Positions 56,189 through 64,000 of a stretch of 64,000 nt of DNA are shown here, one piece after another. Numbering within the stretch: the stretch's first letter is position 1; every line of letters begins with the position of its first letter. Under the pieces are notes generated by a model. That model saw only the letters and a list, made by a program, of their open reading frames with translations, did not search any database and was not told where the DNA came from. This DNA comes from Fabrea salina (lineage: Eukaryota > Ciliophora > Heterotrichea > Heterotrichida > Fabreidae), in NCBI GenBank assembly GCA_022984795.1, contig JALIHJ010000028.1, positions 62,001 to 126,000 on the forward strand. The letters are read 5' to 3'. The position numbers and the translations under genes were made by a program.

Positions 56189-57145
56189 TTAATTATTAGA
56201 TTGTTTGATAATCCTTCTTATGGCTGCTTCTCCTTGGTACCTGCTGCGTATGTAGTTGAATGCTGAGTCATAACAGGGTTCAGAGAACTGTTCTCGGTCT
56301 TTGTCCATGCTCGAAGTTGAAATGTTTTGAATTGCTTCAAATAACTCAGGGTTTACTTGGCCTTCGAGTTGTCTGAGTAAGTATTGTTTGTTGTTTTCTC
56401 TGAACTTTTTAACAACTTTTTCAACTTTGAATTTGTAAGTTACTTTAGAGTTCCTGTAGTTCATAAGCTTCAAATTAAGCAAGTTAGTGTTGATGTCTGT
56501 GCGGCAGTTAATTTGCTGTTTGTTGAGTAACTTAAATTTGGGGTTTGTATACAAGCATAGTCTGCAGATTGGTCTCTGCAGTAAAGGGCACCTGTAGTAG
56601 TTTTCTTGGCTAGGCAGGGTCTTGCACCCAATGCAGTAGTTGGTGTAAAGTTCCATGTAAGTGTGCTTCCAAGTGCTTTGCACAGGTTGAGTTCCATAGT
56701 CCCTTAAAGTGCAGCACCTCCATAGTTCTTCTTCCCAGGATACTTGGTAGAAGTCTTTGTTCACTGAGTTCACTTTAAGTATGTTTTTGACTTTCAAAAA
56801 CTTAAATATTTCCAGTAAGGCTCGCTTCAATTTAGAAGGCTTTGAGTTTATCGTTTTGATTGGGTTAAGTTCAATAGGTTTGTCTATAGGCAAGTACTTC
56901 GAGTTCCAGTTATCCAGCCACTCTTTGAACTCAGGGTACCTTTCACTAGGAAGTTTGATTGTTATGTGCTTTTCAGAAATTCCTTGTTGCAGTCTAGGTT
57001 TGAAGCAGCCCAAATGAAAATACAAGTCATTTGAGTAGTACCTGGGTATTCTGACACGTATAGTGTCTTTTTTTATGTGACTCCCACAGGCAGAGCATTC
57101 CAAAACTTTAAAAGCCAACTGAACAGTGAACCTATTTACGTTCAT
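56189..57145 (-). CDS. F-box protein with zinc-binding motifs
   Basis: 318 residues. The N-terminus has a PARP-type-like zinc centre (CSACGSHIKKDTIRVRIP, then FHLGCF, about 17-50). An F-box-like helix set follows at about 108-150 (LLEIFKFLKVKNILKVNSVN, ELWRCCTLRDYG), and then a Cys cluster (CIGC, RCPLLQRPICRLCL). F-box proteins recruit substrates to SCF ubiquitin ligases. The combination with a zinc finger suggests recognition of a specific partner, which is an inference. Confidence 0.65.
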   Translation of the reverse strand: MNVNRFTVQLAFKVLECSACGSHIKKDTIRVRIPRYYSNDLYFHLGCFKPRLQQGISEKHITIKLPSERYPEFKEWLDNWNSKYLPIDKPIELNPIKTINSKPSKLKRALLEIFKFLKVKNILKVNSVNKDFYQVSWEEELWRCCTLRDYGTQPVQSTWKHTYMELYTNYCIGCKTLPSQENYYRCPLLQRPICRLCLYTNPKFKLLNKQQINCRTDINTNLLNLKLMNYRNSKVTYKFKVEKVVKKFRENNKQYLLRQLEGQVNPELFEAIQNISTSSMDKDREQFSEPCYDSAFNYIRSRYQGEAAIRRIIKQSNN

Positions 57146-57183
57146 TTACAATACTTAGACCTATTTGCTAAATCGTTTTGGAA

Positions 57184-57537
57184 ATGAAAAGGTTTCCCGC
57201 TTCCAGAAACCCTAAACTGCCTTTTAAAGACTTCAATTCAAACCTTCAGTGTGAAAACTGCAAAAAAACCGGACATTCTATGTTTGCTTGCAAGTCCCTA
57301 AATAACACTTTGTGTGTGAACTGTGGCAACTCACACCTTTACATTTGCCCTCTTTCAGTTTGTAAAGGATGCGGAGGCATAGGACACTCAGGTAAATCTT
57401 GCAAAAAACAAGGAGTTAACTGCTTAACTTGCAACAGACAAGGACACTCCTCCCGAAATTGTTTGCTAAGAACAACTCCTGTAGAAACTGAACTTGTTAA
57501 ATGCGTTAAGTGTTTAAGGTTCGGGTGCTGCCCTTAA
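57184..57537 (+). CDS. CCHC zinc-knuckle protein
   Basis: 117 residues. After 20 basic residues come CCHC-type knuckles (CENCKKTGHSMFACKS, CKGCGGIGHSGKSCKK, CLTCNRQGHSSRNC) and half-knuckles (CVNCGNSHLYIC). Such proteins bind single-stranded nucleic acid and act in RNA processing or translation. It resembles CNBP/AIR in size. There is no reverse transcriptase or gag context, so it is a host gene. It ends CVKCLRFGCCP. Confidence 0.75.
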   Translation: MKRFPASRNPKLPFKDFNSNLQCENCKKTGHSMFACKSLNNTLCVNCGNSHLYICPLSVCKGCGGIGHSGKSCKKQGVNCLTCNRQGHSSRNCLLRTTPVETELVKCVKCLRFGCCP

Positions 57538-57541
57538 TTAA

Positions 57542-58279
57542 TTATTCTTCTGGTACTCTTCTTTGTATGTAAACGGTGCCTTCGCCCCAACTCATTTGCT
57601 TTCTAACGCTTTCTAAGACCTGCCACTTGTTAGAAGGGAACTCTTTTGTCATAGATAAAGCAATAGTTCCTACTGGAACTTCTTTTTCAGCTATTTGTTT
57701 CATCATCTCGTGGCTGTAGCAAGTAGAGTTCGCAAATATAAACGAAGCGTCAGTCCAGTCTACTTCAAACATGTCCCCTAAAATCATGTTTACTTTGGGA
57801 ACACTGCTCCAAACTTGGGGGTTCTCAGCAACTGCTTTGGGAAACTTGGCATCGTACTTTTCTTTGACTTGGCAAGAAATCCCGTGCAAACCTGACAAGA
57901 GTTCTATGCCTCTGCACTCTTCAAAAGGGTGGAGAAGTGCCCCAGTAATCACTCCTTTGCCTGTTCCTGAACCTAAGTCGTAAAAAACTCCTCCTTCAGG
58001 AATCGCGGCATAGCGCTTTTTGATGGTTTGGAAGACTTCACCAATAGACACAAAGTCCAGTTCCCCATAAGTAAGGGTGCTGTCTGGAACTTCTAGGTCA
58101 ACTCTTTCTTGCCTTTCTTTGCGAGAAGCGTCTTTTCCTAGGGATACAGGGAACTCACTAGTTATTTCCTGGAAAACTTCGTGTTTTCTTTGAAGAGTTT
58201 CTCTTTCTTCGTCTGTTGGTTGGTAGGGTTCGTCTTTGCGGTAATTTTGAAATATGTAAGAAGAAAGATCTTCTTCCAT
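57542..58279 (-). CDS. DOT1-like SAM methyltransferase
   Basis: 245 residues with a Rossmann methyltransferase core. Preceding motif LTYGELDFVSIGEVF is like the DOT1 D1 region; motif I is FYDLGSGTGKGVITGAL, and the DOT1-typical motif FIFANSTCYSHEMM follows. This short DOT1-domain form is common in protists. Substrate may be histone H3 or another protein; the basic nucleosome-binding tail of Dot1 is absent, so histone activity is uncertain. Confidence 0.8.
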   Translation of the reverse strand: MEEDLSSYIFQNYRKDEPYQPTDEERETLQRKHEVFQEITSEFPVSLGKDASRKERQERVDLEVPDSTLTYGELDFVSIGEVFQTIKKRYAAIPEGGVFYDLGSGTGKGVITGALLHPFEECRGIELLSGLHGISCQVKEKYDAKFPKAVAENPQVWSSVPKVNMILGDMFEVDWTDASFIFANSTCYSHEMMKQIAEKEVPVGTIALSMTKEFPSNKWQVLESVRKQMSWGEGTVYIQRRVPEE

Positions 58280-58348
58280 TTTTATTATGAACTGCTTGTT
58301 CTAGATCATTGTTCGATTTAACAAGTAAACACTAAAAACCATTTATAA

Positions 58349-59077
58349 ATGCAAAAGTCTCTTTTGGTGTTTGGAGGAAACGGGTTCGTAGGCTCCCATA
58401 TATGCAAGTACGCTGTTCAGCAAGGCATAAAGGTTTACTCAGTTTCACGCTCTGGAAAACCTAAGCAGCCTGAAAGAGTCCTTCGAGAAGTGGAGTATTT
58501 AAAAGGAAACGCACTGGACCAGTCTTCTTACTCAGAAATCATTCCGCAAGTGGACGCAGTAGTTCACTCTATTGGAGTCCTTATAGACTCACGGACTCCT
58601 TTGAATATCATCAACAAGTATGAAGGCAGCTACGAACAAATGAACCGGGACACTGCACTTAGAATCTGTGAACTCATCCACGGCCAAAACAAAACTTTCG
58701 TGTACATGAGTGCAGAAAGAGGAATGTTCTTCTCGCCTAGGTACTTGTCTACAAAGCGCGAAGTCGAAACCTACTTATCCCAAAACCAAAACCAGATTCC
58801 TAGTTGTGTAGTGCGCCCTGGGTTTGTGGCTTCTAAAGAACAAACAGACAAACGAGTGTTAGGGGTGCTAATCGACACTTTGTGGAAGCAAGACGCATTG
58901 TACCAAAAGTTAGGTCTGAGTAAGTTCTCTGAAACTTTTGTGCCCAGCAGGAGTTTAGACGTCAACGTTATTGCTAAAGCTGCTGTGCTCGGAGCTTTCA
59001 ACCCTGACTTCAGAGGCAGAACCCTTGATGTAAATGACATTGAAAGAGCCGCACAAGAGTACCAGTCAGTGTTCTAA
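58349..59077 (+). CDS. Atypical SDR, Coq11/NDUFA9-like (copy 1)
   Basis: 242 residues. The NAD(P)-binding motif LVFGGNGFVGSHICKYA is at the N-terminus, followed by VVHSIGVLIDSRTPLNI, NRDTALRICELI, FVYMSAERG and CVVRPGF. This wording matches yeast Coq11 and related atypical short-chain dehydrogenases of mitochondria that assist coenzyme Q synthesis. The classic YxxxK is replaced (RYLSTKREVE), as in the atypical group. A second copy follows 50 bp downstream. Confidence 0.8.
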   Translation: MQKSLLVFGGNGFVGSHICKYAVQQGIKVYSVSRSGKPKQPERVLREVEYLKGNALDQSSYSEIIPQVDAVVHSIGVLIDSRTPLNIINKYEGSYEQMNRDTALRICELIHGQNKTFVYMSAERGMFFSPRYLSTKREVETYLSQNQNQIPSCVVRPGFVASKEQTDKRVLGVLIDTLWKQDALYQKLGLSKFSETFVPSRSLDVNVIAKAAVLGAFNPDFRGRTLDVNDIERAAQEYQSVF

Positions 59078-59127
59078 GTGTAATTGACTGATTTTACTTC
59101 ATATTAGTTAGGGTCAGTATAATAAAA

Positions 59128-59856
59128 ATGCAAAGATCTTTGTTAGTGTTTGGCGGCACTGGATTCCTGGGTTCTAGAATCTGTAAATACGCAGCCGACC
59201 AAGGGTTGTCTGTCATTTCCATTTCGCCTTCAGGTCTTCCTAAAGACTCCAAAAGGCAACACGACTCAGTGCAGTACATGAAAGGTGACGCTATGGATCA
59301 CTCAACTTACTCGCATTTAATTCCAGAAGTGACTTCAGTTATCCACTCAATAGGGACTTTGCTTGACTCACGCACTCCACTGAACATCAACAACACCTAC
59401 AAAGGCAGCTACGAGCACCTAAACAGAGACTCAGCTTTGAGGATCTGCGAAGCTCTAGAAGGAAAAGACAAGACGTTCGTGTACTTAAGTGCTCAAAGAG
59501 GTCTTTTCTTCTCTCCAAGGTATCTTTCTACTAAAAGAGACGTGGAAGACTACCTTTCTAAAAACCGAGAAAAAGTCCCTAGTTGCGTTGTAAGGCCTGG
59601 CTTCATGTATAGCAATGACTGCATGCTTATGAAAACTGTTGCTTCTGTGATTGACTTATCAAACATGAAAGACGGCATTTTGCAAGGTCTGGGCTTGGGC
59701 AAGTTGTCTGAAACCTTTGTGCCCAGCAAAAGCTTAGATGTAGATTTGGTTGCCAAGGTAGCTGTGTTAGGGGCCGTGCAACCTGAGTTAAGGGGAGCCA
59801 CTCTTGACGTAGCTGACATTGAAAGAACTGCTCAGGAGTACCATTCTGTTGTTTAA
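59128..59856 (+). CDS. Atypical SDR, Coq11/NDUFA9-like (copy 2)
   Basis: 242 residues, colinear with copy 1 and of identical length. It has LVFGGTGFLGSRICKYA, VIHSIGTLLDSRTPLNI, NRDSALRICEAL, FVYLSAQRGLFFSPRYLSTK and CVVRPGF. Sequence differences are spread along the protein, so the duplication is not very recent. Both copies keep the glycine-rich nucleotide site. Subfunctionalisation or simple dosage are possible explanations. Confidence 0.8.
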   Translation: MQRSLLVFGGTGFLGSRICKYAADQGLSVISISPSGLPKDSKRQHDSVQYMKGDAMDHSTYSHLIPEVTSVIHSIGTLLDSRTPLNINNTYKGSYEHLNRDSALRICEALEGKDKTFVYLSAQRGLFFSPRYLSTKRDVEDYLSKNREKVPSCVVRPGFMYSNDCMLMKTVASVIDLSNMKDGILQGLGLGKLSETFVPSKSLDVDLVAKVAVLGAVQPELRGATLDVADIERTAQEYHSVV

Positions 59857-59865
59857 GGATTAACT

Positions 59866-60282
59866 TTATATACAGTTTTTACTAATTCTATCTACAATGG
59901 AAATAACTTTTTTGAGGTTTTGGGTTACTTGGCTTTTTCCTTGGTAGAAGTCATTTAGCATTCCCTGCAGGTCAGTTTGGATGCTTTCTATAGCTTCCAA
60001 GCAGTCAAAGTTTTCTTCTGTGTAGTCTTTTTGGACTTGAACGGGGGGCTTGATCGTCTTTGGAATGAACCCTATGGAGTCGGGGGACATTTTGCATGTA
60101 AGAGTATTGGAATCGCATACACTGTCAGGAGGACAACAGCCACTGCCACACAGCACTCCAAAGTCTCCTTGGCAAGAGACCTGGTCTTTAATTTGGTAGC
60201 ATGTTCCCAAACAGCACTGTCCGTCTATTTTGCAGCTTTCTATTGAAGCAATCAATAGAATCACTAAGAGACTAGTTTTCAT
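59866..60282 (-). CDS. Small secreted Cys-rich protein
   Basis: 138 residues. A signal peptide (MKTSLLVILLIASIESC) is followed by a knot-like Cys block (CCLGTC, CGSGCCPPDSVCDSNTLTC), then a helical acidic half (about 85-138) with two more cysteines. The Cys block resembles small disulfide-rich domains of granulin or chitin-binding type. No family is certain. TATAAATG leader. Confidence 0.65.
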   Translation of the reverse strand: MKTSLLVILLIASIESCKIDGQCCLGTCYQIKDQVSCQGDFGVLCGSGCCPPDSVCDSNTLTCKMSPDSIGFIPKTIKPPVQVQKDYTEENFDCLEAIESIQTDLQGMLNDFYQGKSQVTQNLKKVISIVDRISKNCI

Positions 60283-60296
60283 TTATATCAGAATTA

Positions 60297-60566
60297 TTAC
60301 TTATAGGTGTCTTTAACCCAGTGCTTAGTGTGGTCCACAGAAAACTTTCTGCACAAGTACCATTCTGTAAGTTGCTTTTTGCACTTTGCACCAGTTTCAC
60401 TGTCATTTCGAGTGCAGTCTTTAAGAGCTCTGCCTTCTTGGAAGCACTTAGTTTGGCTCACACAGTCTACCATGTCTCTAGCAGGGTCGTGACAGGTTTT
60501 GTTTACACTTTCTGTTGTTTTCCCGGTTTTAAGAAAGTTATTCACCTTTTCCCAAAAATTTTCCAT
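60297..60566 (-). CDS. COA5: CX9C mitochondrial assembly factor, COA5/PET191-like
   Basis: 89 residues with three CX9C spacings: C-HDPARDMVD-C, C-FQEGRALKD-C and C-KKQLTEWYL-C. The middle FQEGRALKDC and the spacing to the last pair match PET191/COA5, needed for cytochrome c oxidase assembly in the intermembrane space. The usual C-terminal RRGQ-type stretch is replaced by RKFSVDHTKHW. Import via Mia40-type oxidation is expected for the family. Confidence 0.75.
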   Translation of the reverse strand: MENFWEKVNNFLKTGKTTESVNKTCHDPARDMVDCVSQTKCFQEGRALKDCTRNDSETGAKCKKQLTEWYLCRKFSVDHTKHWVKDTYK

Positions 60567-60579
60567 TATAAGTTATTGA

Positions 60580-61281
60580 TTACCAAGCGTCAATGCCTTT
60601 CTCTTGGCATAAGTTTATCAGGGACTCCAAAGGAAGCTTGGGTGTGCCCACACTAGCGTCTTTTTTGGCTGGTCTTCGATCTCTTGGTGCACTGATGTCT
60701 TTTTTGGGTAGTCTTGGGTTGCTTACTGTTCTTCTAGTGTTTTCTTTAAGTTTGATTTGATCTGAGTGAAAGGTGCTTTGTCTGCTTAAGCTGCATTCAC
60801 CCTGCTTGGTTTTGTATATCTGATGCCTACTTCCTTTTATTTGGATAAAGTTGGAATTTTCTGGGTTAGTTTGGGATTCACTCATTTTCCCCAAAGAAAA
60901 ATGAGACCTTCTTCTAGGTTTGATTTCTTTTGTAGAGGTTTTCTTCAAATTGCTTTTAAGTAGAGCAGTTTGAAACTTTTCTAGGTCGTTTTGGTGTTTA
61001 CTAATTTTCGCCAACGAAAAATGAGACCTTCTCCTAAGTCTGGTTTCTTTTAGATTAATGGTGTTTCCTTTCAAGTTGCTTTTGAGCAAAGCATTTCGAA
61101 ACTTTCTAAGGGCAGAGTCGAATTCTGAGTTAAGGTGAACTTTAACAGGTAATTCAGAGTTCCTCCCAGAGGTCCTTCCAAGATGCTTGTATTTCAGTAT
61201 GTTTTCAAAAGTTCTTAAAAACTTTTTTCCTGGTTCTGGTGACTTGGTTGCTTGTTGTTGGAGACTCTGATATTTCTTCAT
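60580..61281 (-). CDS. Basic repeat protein with conserved C-terminal tail
   Basis: 233 residues. Two tandem copies of a roughly 38-residue unit lie at about 60-140 (ALLKSNLKGNTINLKETRLR and ALLKSNLKKTSTKEIKPR, each followed by RRSHFSLxK). The rest is Lys/Ser-rich and disordered. It ends SLINLCQEKGIDAW, the same tail pattern as the protein at 23842-24405. Probably a cytoskeletal or scaffold protein recruited through this tail; the partner is unknown. Confidence 0.6.
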   Translation of the reverse strand: MKKYQSLQQQATKSPEPGKKFLRTFENILKYKHLGRTSGRNSELPVKVHLNSEFDSALRKFRNALLKSNLKGNTINLKETRLRRRSHFSLAKISKHQNDLEKFQTALLKSNLKKTSTKEIKPRRRSHFSLGKMSESQTNPENSNFIQIKGSRHQIYKTKQGECSLSRQSTFHSDQIKLKENTRRTVSNPRLPKKDISAPRDRRPAKKDASVGTPKLPLESLINLCQEKGIDAW

Positions 61282-61294
61282 TTATTAAATTAAT

Positions 61295-61694
61295 TCAGTT
61301 AGACTTACACTTTTTACTAAAGGCTTTTTTAAGGCCTTTGGAAGTGTTGTAAAGCGCAAACACTGTTGCTATTCCACTGTTCACCAAACAAGGAAAACCT
61401 ATCATCACACTTACAAACAACCCGTTTGAGTCAAAGTAGTTCTGACTAGCAATAGTTTGCCAGCGACTACCTAAGTACTGGTTGATACTAGTGAGTTGGA
61501 AGCAAATCAAAAGCTGCAAACTCGTCAAACTAGTCACTAGTTTTCCTTGTCTGAAAACAAACTACTAGCACCAGAACTGCTAAATGGTAAGCAAAAATAC
61601 ACACTACCAAGGGCTCTTTTACGTCTACAGCTGTGAAAAAAGCTTCAAAGTGCTCTGTCAATGTTTGGGGGTTAGGTGCTTGGAACCTAGGCAT
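61295..61694 (-). CDS. TMEM18: TMEM18 homolog with single-base frame break
   Basis: About 132 residues when the two frames are read together. The first frame gives HFEAFFTAVDVKEPLVVCIF and AYHLAVLVLVVCF; the second gives ICFQLTSINQYLGSRW, NYFDSNGLFVSVMIGFPCLVN and a Lys-rich end. Both match TMEM18, a small multi-pass protein of the nuclear envelope. The frames differ by one base near the TTTT at 61554-61557 (minus strand). No 15- or 16-nt intron fits, so this is either a sequencing indel or a real lesion. Confidence 0.75.
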
Positions 61695-61707
61695 TTATTA
61701 TATACAA

Positions 61708-63845
61708 TTAATGAATGTAAGAGTTGACTACTCTTAGTATATTTTGGGGTGTGGAGGGCTTAAGAATGTAAGAAACCATTCCTGACTCAAAGCACCTCAT
61801 TATGTCTCTTTCGCTGTTGTAACCTGTGTAGCCTACTATGTTAGGCAATTTCTTGATTCTTCCTTGCACATAGTAAGAGTTTATGGTCTTCGAAGCTTCC
61901 CACCCGTCCATGCCTGGCATGTCACAGTCCATTATAACCAAGTTAAAGGGTTTCTCTTCTAAGTCATATTTTTGTACTTGTTCAACTGCTTCTTTGCCCC
62001 ACTTGGCTTCTGAACAAAATAATCCTTGGTTACTAAGGATCTCAACTAAGATCGACCTGTTGAATTCGTTGTCTTCAGCCACAAGGACTTTTTTAGACTT
62101 ACAACTTCCGGGGCAAAACATCTCCATAGAAGAAGGAATAACTATTGGACTGGTTTCTTCAGGTTCATTAGGAAGAGGGTACTGATCAAGTTCCTCTATT
62201 CTAGGTTGGGCTTCGTAAATCTGAACTTGAAAACTAAAAGCCGATCCTTTTCCTACAGTAGAAGAAGCTTTAATTGTTTCTCCACCTAGTTCTTGTGAAA
62301 GTATGTTTGAAATGTGAAGGCCTAAACCTACACCTTCAGGGTTGAAATACCTGGTTCTGTTTGACTCAAATGCACCAAAAATCAAATCGAGTCTACTTGG
62401 AGCTATTCCAATTCCTGAGTCGCTAACTAAAACTTCCATTTTGCCTTTGCTGTTTGCAGTAGCTATCACTTCAATTTTGCCTTTAAGTGTAAACTTCAAG
62501 GCATTTGAAAGCAAGTTAAGAATAACTTGACTAAGCCTTAAGGGGTCTGTAAAGATTGAATTCGGCAAAGAGTCGTCCACTCTAAGAGTGAAGCTAAGTC
62601 CCTTTTTGGACACTTGCATCTCCATGAGCTTGTAACAGTTTTCCAGGAGTTCCCTAGTTCTGCAGTACTTCTTCACTATAGAAAAAGCCCCAGCTAGTAT
62701 TCTTGAGTAGTCCAGTAAGTCGTTTACTAAAAAGTTCAGTAAGTTTGAAGAAGTTTTAATTACTTTGACCTTCTCAGCAACTTCTTCCTGAGGGTTTGTC
62801 TCTAGAATCATTTCAGCTAAGCATGAAATAGCATTGCTGGGGTTCCGGATTTCGTGGGAAACCGTTCTGATAAGTATGTCTTTAAGTCTGTTTTCAGAGG
62901 CATTTCTTTCAGATTCTAGAATGTAGTCAATGCTTCTGCTTATCACAAGCAAGTATGACTCACTGTTTATGTTCATTTTTTGAACTTTCCACTCTACTTC
63001 TGAGTCGTTTATCATAGTAATTCCTACTGAGATGTCTGAGCCTGCCTCAATTCCGAAGCATCCCTTAATCTCATGGATCAATCGGTTAGAGTTGCTCATC
63101 CTAGTGTATTTTTTGCCTTCTGAGAACTCCAGAGTTTCTAGTGTATCTGTTATACTTCCACCTAAAAGGTTCAGAATTTTATCATTGTAAGACTTAACTT
63201 TAACCTCTGAGTCGAAAATAAGAATTCCATCTGGAAAGTTTTGAATTAGCAGTCTAAGCTGTTCCTTGGTGTTTCCAAGTTTTTCAGCTTTTCTAGAGTA
63301 TGCACTTATCAGTGTTTCTTTTGTAAGCTTTGCTAACCAGTTGAAGACCAGTAAAGTGAACACAGCGCAGTAAGGAGTGAGCAAAGTCACAGACTTAATT
63401 TCGTTTATAAGGAATTTGTGGAGGTACCACTGATAAATGAACTTTACCAACAGCACCTGGGATATTACGGTGGACTTAGCTAAGTCCAGTTGGTAGGTCT
63501 TAATAAAGCTAAAGGAAAACAGTACCAGAATGGAGGAGTGTTCTGAAAGGTAAGAACTCAGCATTTGCAGACAAGCTAAGTTAACTAGTTCACTTAAGAA
63601 GAAAGGAAAAGTCTAGACTCGTAAAAAGCCCCTAAGTTGGAGTACTTTACAACAAGAAGAGTGATGCCTGCATAACAAGGTAAAAAAAGCTCAAAGGGGT
63701 GCTCCATGAGTTTCTGGTGGGTAAAAGCAACAAACACTAAGTACACTGCACAGTAAAAAACACAAAGTATCGATACAAAATGTTTTAAGTTCGTCAGTAC
63801 CAAGGAGTACTCTCTTGACCTCCAGTCAAAAGGAATATGCTGCAT
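61708..63845 (-). CDS. Membrane hybrid histidine kinase (single-base break near N-terminus)
   Basis: About 712 residues. A multi-pass membrane region (residues 1-180; six or so helices) and a PAS-like segment (NFPDGILIFDSEVKVKSYND) precede HisKA with the phospho-acceptor in VSHEIRNPSNAIS. HATPase_c follows with N box NLLSNALKFT, DSGIGIAPS and GLGLHIS, then a receiver with VIMDCDMPGMDGWEA and the Lys in ILKPSTP. Phosphorelay to a separate histidine phosphotransfer protein is expected. The first 83 codons and the rest are in different frames, joining near 63600-63615 if one base is missing there. Confidence 0.85.
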
Positions 63846-63856
63846 TTTTATTACTT

Positions 63857-64000
63857 ATGAAAATTCTTTTACTTAGCATTTTATACTTAAAAGAACCCTT
63901 TACAATTAGCCGAATTGCACAAACACCTTTTGTAATTCACATTTTCTCTGTAACAAAAAGTAATTTCTTCTTCAGCTACTATATCTCTTTTGGCAAATAA
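63857..64000 (+). CDS. Short secreted-type open frame at window end, possibly first exon
   Basis: 47 codons starting 11 bp from the divergent histidine kinase. It begins with a hydrophobic MKILLLSILYL that could be a signal peptide and ends TAA at the last base of the window. It may be the first part of a longer gene interrupted by a small intron beyond the edge. Nothing else supports it. Confidence 0.3.
   Translation: MKILLLSILYLKEPFTISRIAQTPFVIHIFSVTKSNFFFSYYISFGK

Noticed and set aside
57184-57537. CCHC knuckles as a trace of a retroelement gag
   Set aside because: No other element parts, no flanking repeats and a compact host-type gene; CNBP/AIR-like proteins have the same knuckles.

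Overview
The window looks like macronuclear DNA of a heterotrich ciliate close to Stentor. Three things support this. Genes are packed almost without spacers on both strands, and the standard genetic code is used: TAA is the commonest stop, TAG and TGA also end genes, and no recoding is needed to keep long frames open. Five introns can be proved, and each is exactly 15 nt (GTAA...AG). I see no telomere, virus-like element, transposon or CRISPR array. The window starts inside a kelch-like gene and ends near a short secreted-type reading frame.

Layout. 1-5 kb: kelch-like protein, disordered basic protein, DUF1810 protein, degenerate DEAD-box-like protein, a Cys-rich type I membrane protein and a cyclic-nucleotide-binding-like protein. 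5-7 kb: tandem GH25 lysozymes with a decayed copy between two intact ones. 7-15 kb: KH protein, RING-H2 membrane protein, coiled-coil protein, coatomer beta, D-glutamate cyclase-like protein, a 49-aa membrane protein, a C2 protein with an 18-bp minisatellite, an EF-hand protein and a 5S rRNA gene. 15-30 kb: large unknown and coiled-coil proteins, a 708-aa Cys-rich surface protein, glutaredoxin, WD40(+HMG) protein, two E2 enzymes (UBE2D type and UBC12 type), CAF-1 p60, UMPH-1 nucleotidase, a Bax-inhibitor family protein, TPR protein and the Rpp29 subunit of RNase P. 30-45 kb: START protein, coiled-coil (possibly ciliary) protein, diacylglycerol kinase, UFD1-like, CCT-domain protein, KATNIP, Sec63, PHD protein, ataxin-2 and a nucleoredoxin-like protein. 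45-64 kb: SHAQKY-type Myb, cathepsin D-like protease, TPR and coiled-coil proteins, Tom40, elongator tRNA-Met, RING-H2 protein, several basic disordered proteins, F-box/zinc protein, CCHC protein, DOT1-like methyltransferase, two tandem Coq11-like SDRs, COA5/PET191-like protein, TMEM18 and a hybrid histidine kinase.

Neighbours are functionally mixed, and there is no operon logic. What stands out is the architecture. Divergent start codons lie as little as 5 bp apart, tandem genes are spaced by 2 nt or overlap, convergent genes share stop codons, and the leader TATAAATG recurs at start codons. Both RNA polymerase III genes carry an identical TATAAATA box about 25-30 bp upstream. Two unrelated-looking basic proteins end in the same 14-residue tail. 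Six genes need a single-base shift to read through; these may be assembly errors or real breaks.
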